From DATCKG01 sp036562385 (GTDB lineage: Bacteria; Bacillota; Sulfobacillia; Symbiobacteriales; Symbiobacteriaceae), in NCBI GenBank assembly GCA_036562385.1, contig DATCKG010000045.1, positions 1-64,000 of the forward strand: a stretch of 64,000 bases of DNA, written 5' to 3'. The stretch's first letter is position 1, and each line of letters starts with the position of its first letter. Position numbers and translations under genes: made by a program. Positions 41,567 to 50,665 of the stretch are shown here, piece by piece. Below the pieces are notes generated by a model. It was not told where the DNA came from. It worked only from the letters and a program-made list of their open reading frames with translations, and did not search any database.

Positions 41567-43378
41567 ATGGCAGACCAGAAACATATTCGGAACTTCTGTA
41601 TCATTGCGCATATTGATCATGGGAAATCGACACTGGCTGACCGGTTGATCGAATATACAGGGCTGCTCAGCGACCGGGAGATGGAAGACCAGGTCCTGGA
41701 CACCATGGAACTGGAGCGGGAGCGGGGGATTACGATCAAGGCCCAGTCTGTCCGCATGGACTACGTGGCAGACGACGGCGAGCATTATCTTTTGAACCTG
41801 ATCGATACCCCCGGCCACGTGGACTTTACCTATGAGGTGTCCCGGGCCCTGGCCGCCTGTGAGGGGGCCCTGCTGGTGGTGGATGCGTCCCAGGGCATCG
41901 AGGCCCAGACTCTGGCCAACGTCTACATGGCCCTGGAGCATGATCTGGAGATCATCCCCGTGATCAATAAGATCGACCTGCCCAACGCCGACCCGGAAAA
42001 GGTGAAGCGGGAGATCGCCGAGGTGATTGGCCTGGACGTCTCCACAGCCATCTTGGCTTCCGCCAAGACCGGCGCCGGCATCAAGGAGATTCTGGAGGCG
42101 GTCTGCACCCTGGTGCCGCCGCCCCAGGGCGATCCCCGGGCGCCCCTGAAGGCGATGATCTACGACTCCTTCTACGACTCGTACAAGGGCGTCATCACCT
42201 ATTTCCGGATCTTCGACGGGACCGTGCGCAAGGGCGACCGCATCCGGCTCATGGCCTCCGGCTGGGAGGGCGTGGTGGATGAGCTTTACGTCTTCCGCCC
42301 GTGGCTGACCCCGGTGGAGGAGCTTTCCGCGGGCGAGGTCGGGGCGCTGGCCGCCACCATCAAGGACGTACGTCAGGTCCGGGTGGGCGACACCATCACC
42401 CTGGCGGACAACCCCGCGCGGGAGCCGCTGCCTGGTTACCGCAAGGCGACGCCCATGGTGTTCACCGGCCTGTACCCGGTGGAGACGAATGACTACAACC
42501 GCCTGCGGGAAGCGCTGGAGAAGCTTCAGCTCAATGACGCCTCCATCAGCTTCGAACCGGAGACTTCCGAGGCGCTGGGATTCGGCTTTCGCTGCGGCTT
42601 TTTGGGCCTGCTGCACATGGATGTGGTTCGGGAGCGGCTGGAGCGGGAGTTCGGGCTGGAATTGATTACGACCGCCCCCAATGTGGTCTACCGGATCAAC
42701 CTCACCAACGGCCAGCAGCAGATGATTGAAAATCCCGCGGCCTGGCCCGATCCAACCAAGATCGAATCGGTGGAGGAGCCGGTGGTCAAGGCTACCATCA
42801 TCACCCCCGCTGAATACGTGGGGCCGCTGATGGAACTCTGCCAGGACCGGCGGGGTACCTTCCTCAACATGGAGTACCTGAGCCCCCAACGGGTGAGCCT
42901 CCATTACAAGCTGCCCCTGGCGGAGATCATGTTTGACTTCTTTGACCAGCTGAAGAGCCGGTCCCGGGGGTATGCCAGCTTCGATTACGAACTGGCGGGC
43001 TACGAGCAAGCCAACATCGTCAAGATGGATATTCTGATCAACGGCGAGCCGGTGGACGCCCTTTCCTGCATCGTGCACCGGGAGAAAGCGCAGCGGATCG
43101 GTCGGGCACTGGTCAGCAAGCTGCGGAAGCTGATCCCCCGCCAGCTTTTCGAGGTGCCCATCCAGGCCGCGATCGGCAACAAGATCATCGCCCGGGAGAA
43201 CATTCCCGCGCTCCGGAAGGACGTGCTGGCCAAGTGCTACGGCGGCGACGTCACCCGGAAGCGGAAGTTGCTGGAGAAGCAGAAGGAAGGCAAGAAGCGG
43301 ATGAAGGCAGTGGGGTCCGTGGAGGTTCCCCAGGAGGCCTTCATGGCGGTGCTTTCCACCAGCGAGGAAGAGGACTAG
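41567..43378 (+). CDS. lepA: Elongation factor 4 (LepA)
   Basis: Ribosome-associated GTPase that can back-translocate stalled ribosomes. 603 residues: P-loop 'AHIDHGKST', G2 'RERGITIKAQ', G3 'DTPGHVDF', G4 'NKIDLPNAD', EF-G-like domains II, III and V, and the LepA-specific C-terminal domain ('GNKIIARENIPALRKDVLAK'). ATG 41567; AGGAGG is 14 bases upstream, a loose spacing. lepA-hemW-hrcA is a standard Firmicutes order. Confidence 0.97.
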   Translation: MADQKHIRNFCIIAHIDHGKSTLADRLIEYTGLLSDREMEDQVLDTMELERERGITIKAQSVRMDYVADDGEHYLLNLIDTPGHVDFTYEVSRALAACEGALLVVDASQGIEAQTLANVYMALEHDLEIIPVINKIDLPNADPEKVKREIAEVIGLDVSTAILASAKTGAGIKEILEAVCTLVPPPQGDPRAPLKAMIYDSFYDSYKGVITYFRIFDGTVRKGDRIRLMASGWEGVVDELYVFRPWLTPVEELSAGEVGALAATIKDVRQVRVGDTITLADNPAREPLPGYRKATPMVFTGLYPVETNDYNRLREALEKLQLNDASISFEPETSEALGFGFRCGFLGLLHMDVVRERLEREFGLELITTAPNVVYRINLTNGQQQMIENPAAWPDPTKIESVEEPVVKATIITPAEYVGPLMELCQDRRGTFLNMEYLSPQRVSLHYKLPLAEIMFDFFDQLKSRSRGYASFDYELAGYEQANIVKMDILINGEPVDALSCIVHREKAQRIGRALVSKLRKLIPRQLFEVPIQAAIGNKIIARENIPALRKDVLAKCYGGDVTRKRKLLEKQKEGKKRMKAVGSVEVPQEAFMAVLSTSEEED

Positions 43379-43455
43379 CAGGTGTGGCGGCCGGCCCTGC
43401 GGGGTCGGCTTTCCCGTTGGCGGCGCCTGTCTGGCCGGAAGGAGGCAGGTGTTGG

Positions 43456-44712
43456 GTGGGCATCGCCCTCTACCTTCACATTCCGTTCTGTATCCAGAAG
43501 TGCCGGTATTGTGATTTCAACAGCTATGCCGGCTACGGGCCGGAGGAGCAGCAGCGGTACGTCGACGCCCTGCTGCGGGAAATGGCCCTCTGGGCAGCCC
43601 GGCCGGAGATGGCGGGGACGCCGGTCTCCACCCTCTATATTGGAGGCGGCACGCCCACGGCGCTGGACGGCGCCTTGCTGGAGCGGCTCATCCGGGCGGT
43701 AGGGGAGTACTTCGCCCTGGAGCCCGGGGCGGAAGTGACCCTGGAGGCCAACCCGGGAACGGTGGACATCCAGGGGGAGAAGCTCCACAGGGCCTTTGCG
43801 GCGGGGGCCAATCGGATCTCCTTCGGGGTGCAGGCCCGGCAGGAGTATCTGCTGCGGCGGCTGGGCCGGATCCACACCGCCGCGGAGGTGGAGAAGGCGG
43901 TGGCTGCAGCCCGGGAAGCCGGCTTTACCAACATCAACCTGGATTTGATGTACGGGCTTCCGGAGCAAACCCCCGCTGAGTTTCGCGAGACACTGCACTG
44001 GGCCCTGTCCCTGGAGCCCACCCACATCAGCGCCTACAGCCTGATCGTGGAGGAGGGCACTCCCTTTTTCGCCGCGCAGCAGGCCGGGCGATTGCCCCTG
44101 CCGCCGGAGGAGGCGGAGGAGGAGATGGCCGCCGATGCCGTCCGGATCCTCGGGGCCGCCGGATTGGAGCAGTACGAGGTGTCCAACTTCGCCCGGCCAG
44201 GCTTTCGGTGCCGGCACAACCTGGTGTACTGGCGCAATGAGCCCTACCTGGGCCTGGGGTGCGGCGCCCATTCCTTCCTGACGTTACAGGCGCCCCTGGA
44301 TAACCTGGGTCCCGCCGGCCCCCATCTCAGCGCCTCCCGGGTTCAGGGAGACAGCCACGTGGCCACGGCACCGGGCCGGCCGGGGGATCACTACCGCTTC
44401 TGGAATCTGCGCACGCCGGCGGCCTATCAGGCGGCCCTGGAGGCGGGGCGCCTGCCGGTGGAGGCCGGCGAGGCGCTGGATGAGGCCGGAGAGATGGCGG
44501 AGACCATGATCATGGGCCTGCGCATGGTGGAAGGAGTAAGTGAAGCCCGCTTCGCTGCCCGCTTCGGCCGGTCGGTGACCAGCGTCTACGGCCAGGTATT
44601 GGAGCGCCTGGAGCGGCAGGGGTTGCTCGTGCGCCAGGATGGCGCGGTACGGCTGACGCCCCGGGGCATGCGCCTGGGCAACCGCGTCTGGATGGAGTTT
44701 CTGCCTGACTGA
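43456..44712 (+). CDS. hemW: HemW, radical-SAM haem chaperone
   Basis: 418 residues; a protein related to oxygen-independent coproporphyrinogen oxidase that delivers haem and lacks a functional HemN role. The 4Fe-4S motif CxxxCxxC is 'CIQKCRYCDF', followed by 'TLYIGGGTPTAL', 'EANPGTV' and 'NLDLMYGLPEQTPAEF'. A segment of about 45 residues after 'GCGAHSF' ('LTLQAPLDNLGPAGPHLSAS' onward) looks longer than usual. Start GTG 43456 with AAGGAGG 10 bases upstream. The Cys motif is at residues 13-20, lacking the extra Cys of true HemN, which supports HemW. Confidence 0.93.
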   Translation: MGIALYLHIPFCIQKCRYCDFNSYAGYGPEEQQRYVDALLREMALWAARPEMAGTPVSTLYIGGGTPTALDGALLERLIRAVGEYFALEPGAEVTLEANPGTVDIQGEKLHRAFAAGANRISFGVQARQEYLLRRLGRIHTAAEVEKAVAAAREAGFTNINLDLMYGLPEQTPAEFRETLHWALSLEPTHISAYSLIVEEGTPFFAAQQAGRLPLPPEEAEEEMAADAVRILGAAGLEQYEVSNFARPGFRCRHNLVYWRNEPYLGLGCGAHSFLTLQAPLDNLGPAGPHLSASRVQGDSHVATAPGRPGDHYRFWNLRTPAAYQAALEAGRLPVEAGEALDEAGEMAETMIMGLRMVEGVSEARFAARFGRSVTSVYGQVLERLERQGLLVRQDGAVRLTPRGMRLGNRVWMEFLPD

Positions 44713-44814
44713 GGTGGCTCGTCCCGGGGAACGATTCGGCCCGGAAAAACGTCCAAAATGACGAAGTGTGTTCCATCATTACATGAAACTTTTCGGGAAG
44801 GCGGTCATATAGGC

Positions 44815-45477
44815 GTGGAAGTCGAAATCAAACTGAACGTCAAGCCGGCCATCGAGGGCGGCCCGGTGATGCTGTTCACCAAGCTGACCATGCAGCCGAG
44901 CCTGGCAGGGTATCCCATGGGGCCCATTTCAAAATACGAGATTCACGATCTGTACTTCGATACCCCGGACGGTGCCCTGGCCAAGGCCGGTGCCGGCCTG
45001 CGGTGCCGGGTGGTCAACGGTGGTGCGTGGGTCACCCTGAAGGTGAACCATTACCAGAACGGCGCGCTCACCAGCCGGGAGGAATTTGAGGAGCCCCTGT
45101 ACCAGGACCGCCTGGACTGGGTGCTGTCCCATATCCGGCAGTACGTGGGTGACGGGCCCTTTCCGGCGGAGGACTTTGCAGCCGGGCGCCCCTGCGGTGG
45201 GCTGATTCCGGTGCTGCGGGTGGGGACCGCACGTCTGAGCCGGCCTGTGGGGGATGTGGCCGAGCTGTCCCTGGACATGGTCGAGTACCCCGGGGTGTCC
45301 ACCCATCCGTACTTCGACATCGAGGTGGAGGCCAAGGCCGGCCCCATGGGCGAACTGGCGGTGCGGCAGATTGAGGAGGCCCTGTATCAGCTTGCCGGCG
45401 GTTATCTGGCTCCTGCCAGGGAATCGAAGCTGGAGCGGGGACTCCGTCTCAAGGCCAAGGTACGGCGGCAGGCGTGA
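44815..45477 (+). CDS. CYTH-domain protein (triphosphatase-like)
   Basis: 220 residues. The N-terminal 'VEVEIKLNV' is the ExExK signature of CYTH triphosphate-tunnel enzymes, followed by 'HDLYFDTPDGALAKAGAGLR' (YxDT-type motif), 'TLKVN' and a late 'YFDIEVEAKAG'. These enzymes hydrolyse inorganic or thiamine triphosphate or cyclise ATP. An insert of about 45 residues after the 'VTLKVNHYQNGALTSREEFE' segment precedes the second half. Start GTG 44815 behind a GGAAGG-type site; the frame extends to 44758 but without that signature. Between hemW and hrcA on the same strand. Confidence 0.82.
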   Translation: MEVEIKLNVKPAIEGGPVMLFTKLTMQPSLAGYPMGPISKYEIHDLYFDTPDGALAKAGAGLRCRVVNGGAWVTLKVNHYQNGALTSREEFEEPLYQDRLDWVLSHIRQYVGDGPFPAEDFAAGRPCGGLIPVLRVGTARLSRPVGDVAELSLDMVEYPGVSTHPYFDIEVEAKAGPMGELAVRQIEEALYQLAGGYLAPARESKLERGLRLKAKVRRQA

Positions 45478-45559
45478 GCATGTTCAGGCGACCCGCAGCG
45501 CGGGTCGCCTTCCCGTATGCAGCCCTGCATGGCGGCAGCTTGCCCACCGGGGGGCCTGC

Positions 45560-45588
45560 TTGACGGTAAAGAGACTGAATGCTATGTT
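45560..45588 (+). promoter_or_regulatory. Promoter of hrcA
   Basis: TTGACG (45560-45565), 17 bases, TATGTT (45583-45588), with a CIRCE-like site 13 bases downstream. Confidence 0.75.
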
Positions 45589-45600
45589 CAAGAGCGGAGG

Positions 45601-45627
45601 GTGGCACTCACGGAGAGCCAGTGCTAA
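45601..45627. promoter_or_regulatory. Degenerate CIRCE operator upstream of hrcA
   Basis: GTGGCACTC-N9-CAGTGCTAA matches the CIRCE consensus TTAGCACTC-N9-GAGTGCTAA at 15 of 18 positions. Spacing and position next to the hrcA promoter fit weak autoregulation by HrcA. Confidence 0.75.
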
Positions 45628-45655
45628 CAGCGGGAGCCGCCGGAGGTGATCGCCG

Positions 45656-46690
45656 ATGCTGGACGAACGCAAAAGCCGGGTGTTGCAGGCTATCGTCGAA
45701 GACTACGTGGCTACTGCGGAGCCCGTGGGTTCCCGCACCATTGCCCGGAAGTACAGTCTCGGCGTAAGCCCCGCAACAATCCGCAACGAGATGGCTGATC
45801 TGGAAGAGATGGGATATCTCGAACAGCCCCACACCTCCGCTGGCCGTATACCCTCGGATCTGGGGTACCGGTACTACGTGGACTGCCTCATGGAAACCCC
45901 TGAAGTGGATCCGGCCGACGCCGAACTGATCCGGCGGACCTTCGAACGGAAGATCCGTGAGGTCGACGTGCTCATCCGGGAAACCGCAAGGCTCCTTTCG
46001 GAGACCACCCATCTGACGGCCGTGGTGGTAGGCCCTCAGCTTTCCAAGGCGCACTTCCGGGAACTCCGTTTCATTCCGCTGGACGACCGCAGGGCGGTTC
46101 TTATTTATATCACCGACAGCGGCTTCGTGGAGAACCACGTGGTGGAGCTGCCGGTGGAAATCACCATGCTGGAGTTGGAGCGGGTGGCGGAGATCCTGAA
46201 CCAGCAGCTCCGGGGCCAGCCGGTGGAGAGCCTCTCCCGCACGGCGCTGCGTATCGTTCAGGATGAGCTGAAGCGGTACGGCGCGTTGCTGGAGCAGACG
46301 CTGGAGTTCCTCAAGGAGAACCTGGAGCCTGGTGAAAAGCGCCGCCTCTATCTGGGCGGTACCACCAACATCCTGAATCAGCCGGAGTTCCGGAATGTCG
46401 ACAAACTCCGGTCGCTCCTGAGCGTTCTGGAGAACGATGAACTGGTGGCCGAATTGTTGGAGGCCACCGAGCCCGACAGTGACAAGCCCACGATCCAGAT
46501 CGGCGAGGAGATCAAGATTCGGGAGATGGCCGATTGCAGCGTGGTTTCCGCCTATTACACCCTCGGCAACGAGGTAATTGGCCGCGTGGGCATCATCGGT
46601 CCCAAGCGGATGGAGTATGGCCGGGTGGTGGGCATTATGGAGGCGGTAACCCGGCAACTGGCTCTGGCGACCAGCCGGTATCGGTTCTAG
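45656..46690 (+). CDS. hrcA: Heat-inducible transcription repressor HrcA
   Basis: 344-residue repressor that binds CIRCE and is kept active by GroEL. The N-terminal winged helix has 'ILQAIVEDYVATAEPVGSRT' in the form VLQAIVEDYVATAEPVGSRT and 'SLGVSPATIRNEMADLEEMG', then 'PHTSAGRIPSDLGYRYYVD', the family hallmark. The C-terminal GAF-like domain ends with 'AVTRQLALATSRYRF'. Start ATG 45656 with GGAGGTGAT 6 bases upstream. It has its own promoter and CIRCE-like site and is followed by a separate promoter and perfect CIRCE before grpE. Confidence 0.96.
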   Translation: MLDERKSRVLQAIVEDYVATAEPVGSRTIARKYSLGVSPATIRNEMADLEEMGYLEQPHTSAGRIPSDLGYRYYVDCLMETPEVDPADAELIRRTFERKIREVDVLIRETARLLSETTHLTAVVVGPQLSKAHFRELRFIPLDDRRAVLIYITDSGFVENHVVELPVEITMLELERVAEILNQQLRGQPVESLSRTALRIVQDELKRYGALLEQTLEFLKENLEPGEKRRLYLGGTTNILNQPEFRNVDKLRSLLSVLENDELVAELLEATEPDSDKPTIQIGEEIKIREMADCSVVSAYYTLGNEVIGRVGIIGPKRMEYGRVVGIMEAVTRQLALATSRYRF

Positions 46691-46785
46691 CAGGATCAAG
46701 GGGGGTACGTAGGCGTTCCTGCCCTTTCTTTTTTTCTGTTTCTTCCGGAGAATACCAAAAGGGCTGGGTGCCGAAGTGACTTCTC

Positions 46786-46814
46786 TTGACAGGGACCGGG
46801 CCCGGTGCTATTGT
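46786..46814 (+). promoter_or_regulatory. Promoter of grpE-dnaK
   Basis: TTGACA (46786-46791), 17 bases, TATTGT (46809-46814), followed by the CIRCE operator. Confidence 0.85.
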
Positions 46815-46828
46815 CATGTATGGATGCG

Positions 46829-46855
46829 TTAGCACTCGTTGCCACCGAGTGCTAA
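46829..46855. promoter_or_regulatory. Perfect CIRCE operator upstream of grpE
   Basis: TTAGCACTC-N9-GAGTGCTAA, identical to the consensus. HrcA binding here would repress grpE-dnaK (and perhaps dnaJ) under non-stress conditions. Confidence 0.97.
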
Positions 46856-46874
46856 CAAGAACGAGAGGTGACCG

Positions 46875-47486
46875 GTGCTGATGACGGAAGAGACCAAGAA
46901 GCCGGAACCCGATCACGTGACCGAAGCGGAGCAAGGTCAGGCAGCGGCACAGGAAGCTCCTGCACCGGAGGGTGCCGCTGCGCAGGAGGGGCCGCCACAG
47001 CCTGAGCAGCCCGACTGGGAAGCAGAAGCGAAGCGGCTGCAGGCGGAGGTAGCGGACCTCACCAACCGGCTTCTGCGGGCCAGGGCGGATTTCGAGAACT
47101 ATCGTCGCCGCATGCAACGGGAGCTGGAGGAGCGTACCATTTACGCGAACCAGCGCCTGATCTTGGACCTCTTACCCGTGCTGGATAATCTGGACCGGGC
47201 TCTGGCTACGCCCCCGACTCCGGGAGACGAGCGGCTGCGGCAGGGGGTGGAGCTAACGGCCCGGTCTTTCCGGGAAATTCTGGCCAAGGAAGGACTTACT
47301 CCCATCGAGGCGGTTGGACAGCCCTTTGACCCGAATCTCCATGAGGCTCTGGCGACGGTGGAATCGGCGGAGTATCCCGAGGGAACAGTGGTATCAGAAT
47401 TTCTGAAGGGATATAAGCTAGGAGATCGGGTCATCCGCCCGAGCAAGGTGCAGGTAAGCAAGGGTGCACCAGCGCAGTCCGAGTGA
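46875..47486 (+). CDS. grpE: Nucleotide exchange factor GrpE
   Basis: 203 residues: a long acidic, Glu/Ala/Gln-rich N-terminal region, a coiled coil ('LLRARADFENYRRRMQRELE') and the C-terminal beta domain with 'PFDPNLHEALATVE' and 'GYKLGDRVIRPSKVQVS', both diagnostic. Releases ADP from DnaK. Start GTG 46875 with GAGGTGA just upstream; ATG 46881 is an alternative. First gene of a CIRCE-controlled chaperone operon. Confidence 0.95.
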   Translation: MLMTEETKKPEPDHVTEAEQGQAAAQEAPAPEGAAAQEGPPQPEQPDWEAEAKRLQAEVADLTNRLLRARADFENYRRRMQRELEERTIYANQRLILDLLPVLDNLDRALATPPTPGDERLRQGVELTARSFREILAKEGLTPIEAVGQPFDPNLHEALATVESAEYPEGTVVSEFLKGYKLGDRVIRPSKVQVSKGAPAQSE

Positions 47487-47527
47487 ACTGTGACACCCAA
47501 TCGAGGTATAAGGAGGACTCTACTTAG

Positions 47528-49360
47528 ATGTCCAAAGTCGTCGGGATCGACCTGGGCACGACCAACTCGGTCATTGCTTACATGGAAGGCAAGGAACCGG
47601 TGGTGCTGGAAAACGCGGAGGGTGATCGTACCACCCCGTCCGCGGTTGCCTTTGCCAAGACAGGTGAGCGGCTGATCGGGAAGCTGGCCAAGCGGCAGGC
47701 TATTCTGAACCCCGATCGGACGATCCTTTCGATCAAGCGGCACATGGGCACCAATTACCGCGTCCGTATCGACGACAAGGAGTATACGCCGCAGGAGATT
47801 TCGGCCATGATCCTCTCCAAGCTGAAGGCGGACGCGGAGGCGAAGCTGGGCGAGAAGATCACCAAGGCCGTCATTACGGTGCCGGCCTACTTTACGGATG
47901 CCCAGCGGCAGGCTACGAAAGATGCGGGTACCATCGCCGGCCTGGAGGTGCTGCGGATCATCAACGAGCCGACGGCCGCAGCCCTGGCGTACGGGCTTGA
48001 CAAGGAAGAGGACCAGCGGATCCTGGTCTTCGACCTGGGCGGTGGTACGTTTGACGTTTCTATCCTGGAATTGGGTGGCGGCACGTTCCAGGTGATAGCC
48101 ACCTCCGGTAACAACCGGCTGGGCGGCGACGACTTCGACGAGCGCATCGTAAACTGGCTCGCGGACCGGTTCCAGCGCGAGCACGGCATTGATCTTCGCA
48201 AGGACCGCCAGGCGCTGCAGCGGCTGCGGGAGGCGGCGGAAAAGGCGAAGATCGAGCTCTCCAGCGTGACCACCACGACCATCAGCCTGCCCTTCATCTC
48301 CATGACGGCAGACGGCCCGGTCCATCTGGAGGAGACTCTGACCCGGGCGAAGTTCGAGGAACTGACCGCCGACCTGGTGGAGGCCACCTTGGGCCCGACC
48401 CGGCAGGCGCTGGAGGATGCGGGCTTGGAGCCCAAGGACATCGATAAGGTGCTGCTGGTGGGCGGCTCCACCCGCATTCCGGCCGTGCAGGAGGCCATTC
48501 GTCGGTTCATCGGCAAAGAGCCGTACAAGGGCATCAACCCCGATGAGGTTGTCGCGATGGGTGCGGCGATCCAGGCGGCCATCATCACCGGCGAAGTGAA
48601 GGACGTGCTGCTCCTGGACGTTACGCCGCTTTCCCTGGGTATCGAGACCCTGGGTGGCGTCTTCACCAAGTTGATTGAACGGAACACCACCATTCCTTGT
48701 GAGAAGTCCCAGATTTTCACCACCGCGGCGGATGGTCAGACCTCTGTGGAGATTCACGTGCTGCAGGGCGAGCGGCCTATGGCGGCCGATAACAAAACCC
48801 TGGGCCGGTTTATCCTGGATGGCATTCCGCCGGCTCCCCGGGGCGTGCCCAAGATCGAAGTGAAGTTTGAGATCGACGTCAACGGCATCGTGCACGTCTC
48901 CGCGAAGGATCTGGCCACCGGTCGGCAGCAGCAGATCACCATTCAGAGCCAGACCGGCATGTCCAAGGAGGAGATCGAGCGGGCCATCAAGGAAGCCGAG
49001 CGCATGGCCGAAGAGGACAGGAAGCGGCGTGAAGAGGCCGAGATCCGCAACAATGCCGACTCGGCTCTGTACCATGCAGAGAAGATGATCAAGGAGTCCG
49101 AGGGCAAGGGCGTGGATCCGTCGCTCATCGACGCGGTGAAGGCGGCCATGGGCCCGGTGAAGGATGCCCTGGGCGGCAAGGACGTTGAAAAGATTAAGGA
49201 GGCCACATCGAAGCTGACAGAGGCGACCTACCGCCTGTCCGCAGCCTTGTATGAGAAGGCCGGTTCTCAGACCGGTGCCCAGTCCAGCGGCTCGGGTACG
49301 CAGAGCGGCCCGGACAGCGGTGGTACTACCTTTGACGCCGACTTCAAGGTGAAGGAGTAA
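47528..49360 (+). CDS. dnaK: Chaperone DnaK (Hsp70)
   Basis: 610 residues: actin-like ATPase beginning 'SKVVGIDLGTTNSVIAYMEG', 'VITVPAYFTDAQRQATKDAG', 'ILVFDLGGGTFDVSILELGG', the linker 'DVLLLDVTPLSLGIETLGG', a substrate-binding domain and a helical lid. The Gly/Ser/Gln-rich C-terminal tail ends with 'FKVKE'. It works with GrpE (upstream) and DnaJ (downstream). The ATPase domain is of the shorter Gram-positive type. Confidence 0.98.
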   Translation: MSKVVGIDLGTTNSVIAYMEGKEPVVLENAEGDRTTPSAVAFAKTGERLIGKLAKRQAILNPDRTILSIKRHMGTNYRVRIDDKEYTPQEISAMILSKLKADAEAKLGEKITKAVITVPAYFTDAQRQATKDAGTIAGLEVLRIINEPTAAALAYGLDKEEDQRILVFDLGGGTFDVSILELGGGTFQVIATSGNNRLGGDDFDERIVNWLADRFQREHGIDLRKDRQALQRLREAAEKAKIELSSVTTTTISLPFISMTADGPVHLEETLTRAKFEELTADLVEATLGPTRQALEDAGLEPKDIDKVLLVGGSTRIPAVQEAIRRFIGKEPYKGINPDEVVAMGAAIQAAIITGEVKDVLLLDVTPLSLGIETLGGVFTKLIERNTTIPCEKSQIFTTAADGQTSVEIHVLQGERPMAADNKTLGRFILDGIPPAPRGVPKIEVKFEIDVNGIVHVSAKDLATGRQQQITIQSQTGMSKEEIERAIKEAERMAEEDRKRREEAEIRNNADSALYHAEKMIKESEGKGVDPSLIDAVKAAMGPVKDALGGKDVEKIKEATSKLTEATYRLSAALYEKAGSQTGAQSSGSGTQSGPDSGGTTFDADFKVKE

Positions 49361-49373
49361 GCAGTCTCATAGC

Positions 49374-49403
49374 AAGGACCGGCCCCCCACGGGGCCGGTC
49401 CTT
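49374..49403 (+). other. Intercistronic hairpin between dnaK and dnaJ
   Basis: Perfect 13-bp stem AAGGACCGGCCCC / GGGGCCGGTCCTT with a 4-base loop but no U-run. It may attenuate or stabilise the mRNA so that DnaJ is made in smaller amounts than DnaK. Confidence 0.75.
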
Positions 49404-49487
49404 GGGCATAGGAGGGAATAGGCCTTGCGCCGCACCCTCTTCCCGGCCGATAATGAGTTCACAGGGATAAGGTGAGGGTGAACGCGT

Positions 49488-50627
49488 TTGGCAACCAAGC
49501 GGGATTACTACGAGATTCTGGGCGTTCCCAGGAATGCCACCGAAGAAGAAATCAGGAAAGCGTTTCGGACGCTGGCCCGCAAGTATCACCCCGACGCCAA
49601 CAAGGACGATCCTAACGCCGCTGAAAAGTTCAAAGAGATCAACGAGGCCTACCAGGTCCTTTCGGACCCGGAGAAACGGGCCCGCTATGACCAGTTCGGT
49701 CATGCCGCTGAGCAAATGAACGCGGGCGGCAATCCCTTCGAGGGGATGGATTTCGGAGACAGCCCCTTCAGCGACATCTTCGACATCTTCTTCGGCGGCG
49801 GGCGGCAGCGGCAGCGCGGGCCGGAGCGGGGCGCCGACTTGCAGTACGAACTGGAGATCAGCCTGCAAGAGGCCGCCTTCGGCTGCACGAAGGAGATTCG
49901 CGTTCCCCGCACCGAGCTCTGCGATACCTGCCACGGGTCGGGAGCGAAGCCCGGAACCTCGCCGATTACCTGCCCGAAGTGCGGCGGGACTGGCCAGATC
50001 CGAATCAGCCAGACCACCGTTTTCGGCCGTTTCGTCAACGTCAGCACCTGCGATCGCTGCCACGGCGAGGGCCGGATCGTGGAACATCCCTGCCCCACCT
50101 GCCGGGGCCGGCGCTACGTCAAGCGGTTCCACACCGTGGAGGTCCGGATTCCCGCGGGCGTGGACACGGGATCCCGCTTGCGCATGGCCGGCTATGGCGA
50201 GAGCGGCGAACGGGGCGGCCCGCCTGGCGACTTGTATATCGTCCTGCGGGTGCGTCCTGACAGCCGGTTCGAGCGGCGGGGCGATGACATCTACACGGAG
50301 GTCACCATCAGCATGGTGCAGGCGGCCCTGGGCACCGAAGTGGAAGTACCCACTTTGGAGGGGACCGAGACCGTGCAGATTCCGGCCGGTACGCAGCACG
50401 GCGACACCATCCAGCTCAGGGGCAAGGGCGTCCGGCATCTGCGTGGCACCGGCCGGGGTGACCAGTACGTGGTGGTCCGGGTGCGTACCCCCACCCACCT
50501 GTCGGAGCGTGAGCGAGAACTGCTCCGGGAGCTGGCCGCCCTGCGGGGCGAGCGCGTCCTGGATGGTGACCAGGGCAAGGAGCGGGGCCTCTTCCGAAAG
50601 ATGCGCAATGCACTGGGGAACCGGTAA
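49488..50627 (+). CDS. dnaJ: Chaperone DnaJ (Hsp40)
   Basis: 379 residues: J domain with 'RKYHPDANKDD' (HPD), a short Gly/Phe region, a zinc-finger domain with CxxC repeats 'CDTCHGSG', 'CPKCGGTG', 'CDRCHGEG' and 'CPTCRGRR', and the C-terminal substrate-binding domains. The fourth repeat lacks the usual final Gly of CxxCxGxG, but its cysteines are intact. The start is TTG 49488 with GAGGGTG about 8 bases upstream, giving 'MATKRDYYEILGV'. Confidence 0.97.
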   Translation: MATKRDYYEILGVPRNATEEEIRKAFRTLARKYHPDANKDDPNAAEKFKEINEAYQVLSDPEKRARYDQFGHAAEQMNAGGNPFEGMDFGDSPFSDIFDIFFGGGRQRQRGPERGADLQYELEISLQEAAFGCTKEIRVPRTELCDTCHGSGAKPGTSPITCPKCGGTGQIRISQTTVFGRFVNVSTCDRCHGEGRIVEHPCPTCRGRRYVKRFHTVEVRIPAGVDTGSRLRMAGYGESGERGGPPGDLYIVLRVRPDSRFERRGDDIYTEVTISMVQAALGTEVEVPTLEGTETVQIPAGTQHGDTIQLRGKGVRHLRGTGRGDQYVVVRVRTPTHLSERERELLRELAALRGERVLDGDQGKERGLFRKMRNALGNR

Positions 50628-50665
50628 ACCGGTAAGAAGAGACCAGGGAACTGGAGGCCGGGGCA

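Noticed and set aside
47141..49075. 644-codon minus-strand frame opposite dnaK (a classic antisense artefact)
   Set aside because: Long frames opposite dnaK arise from codon bias; no independent support here.
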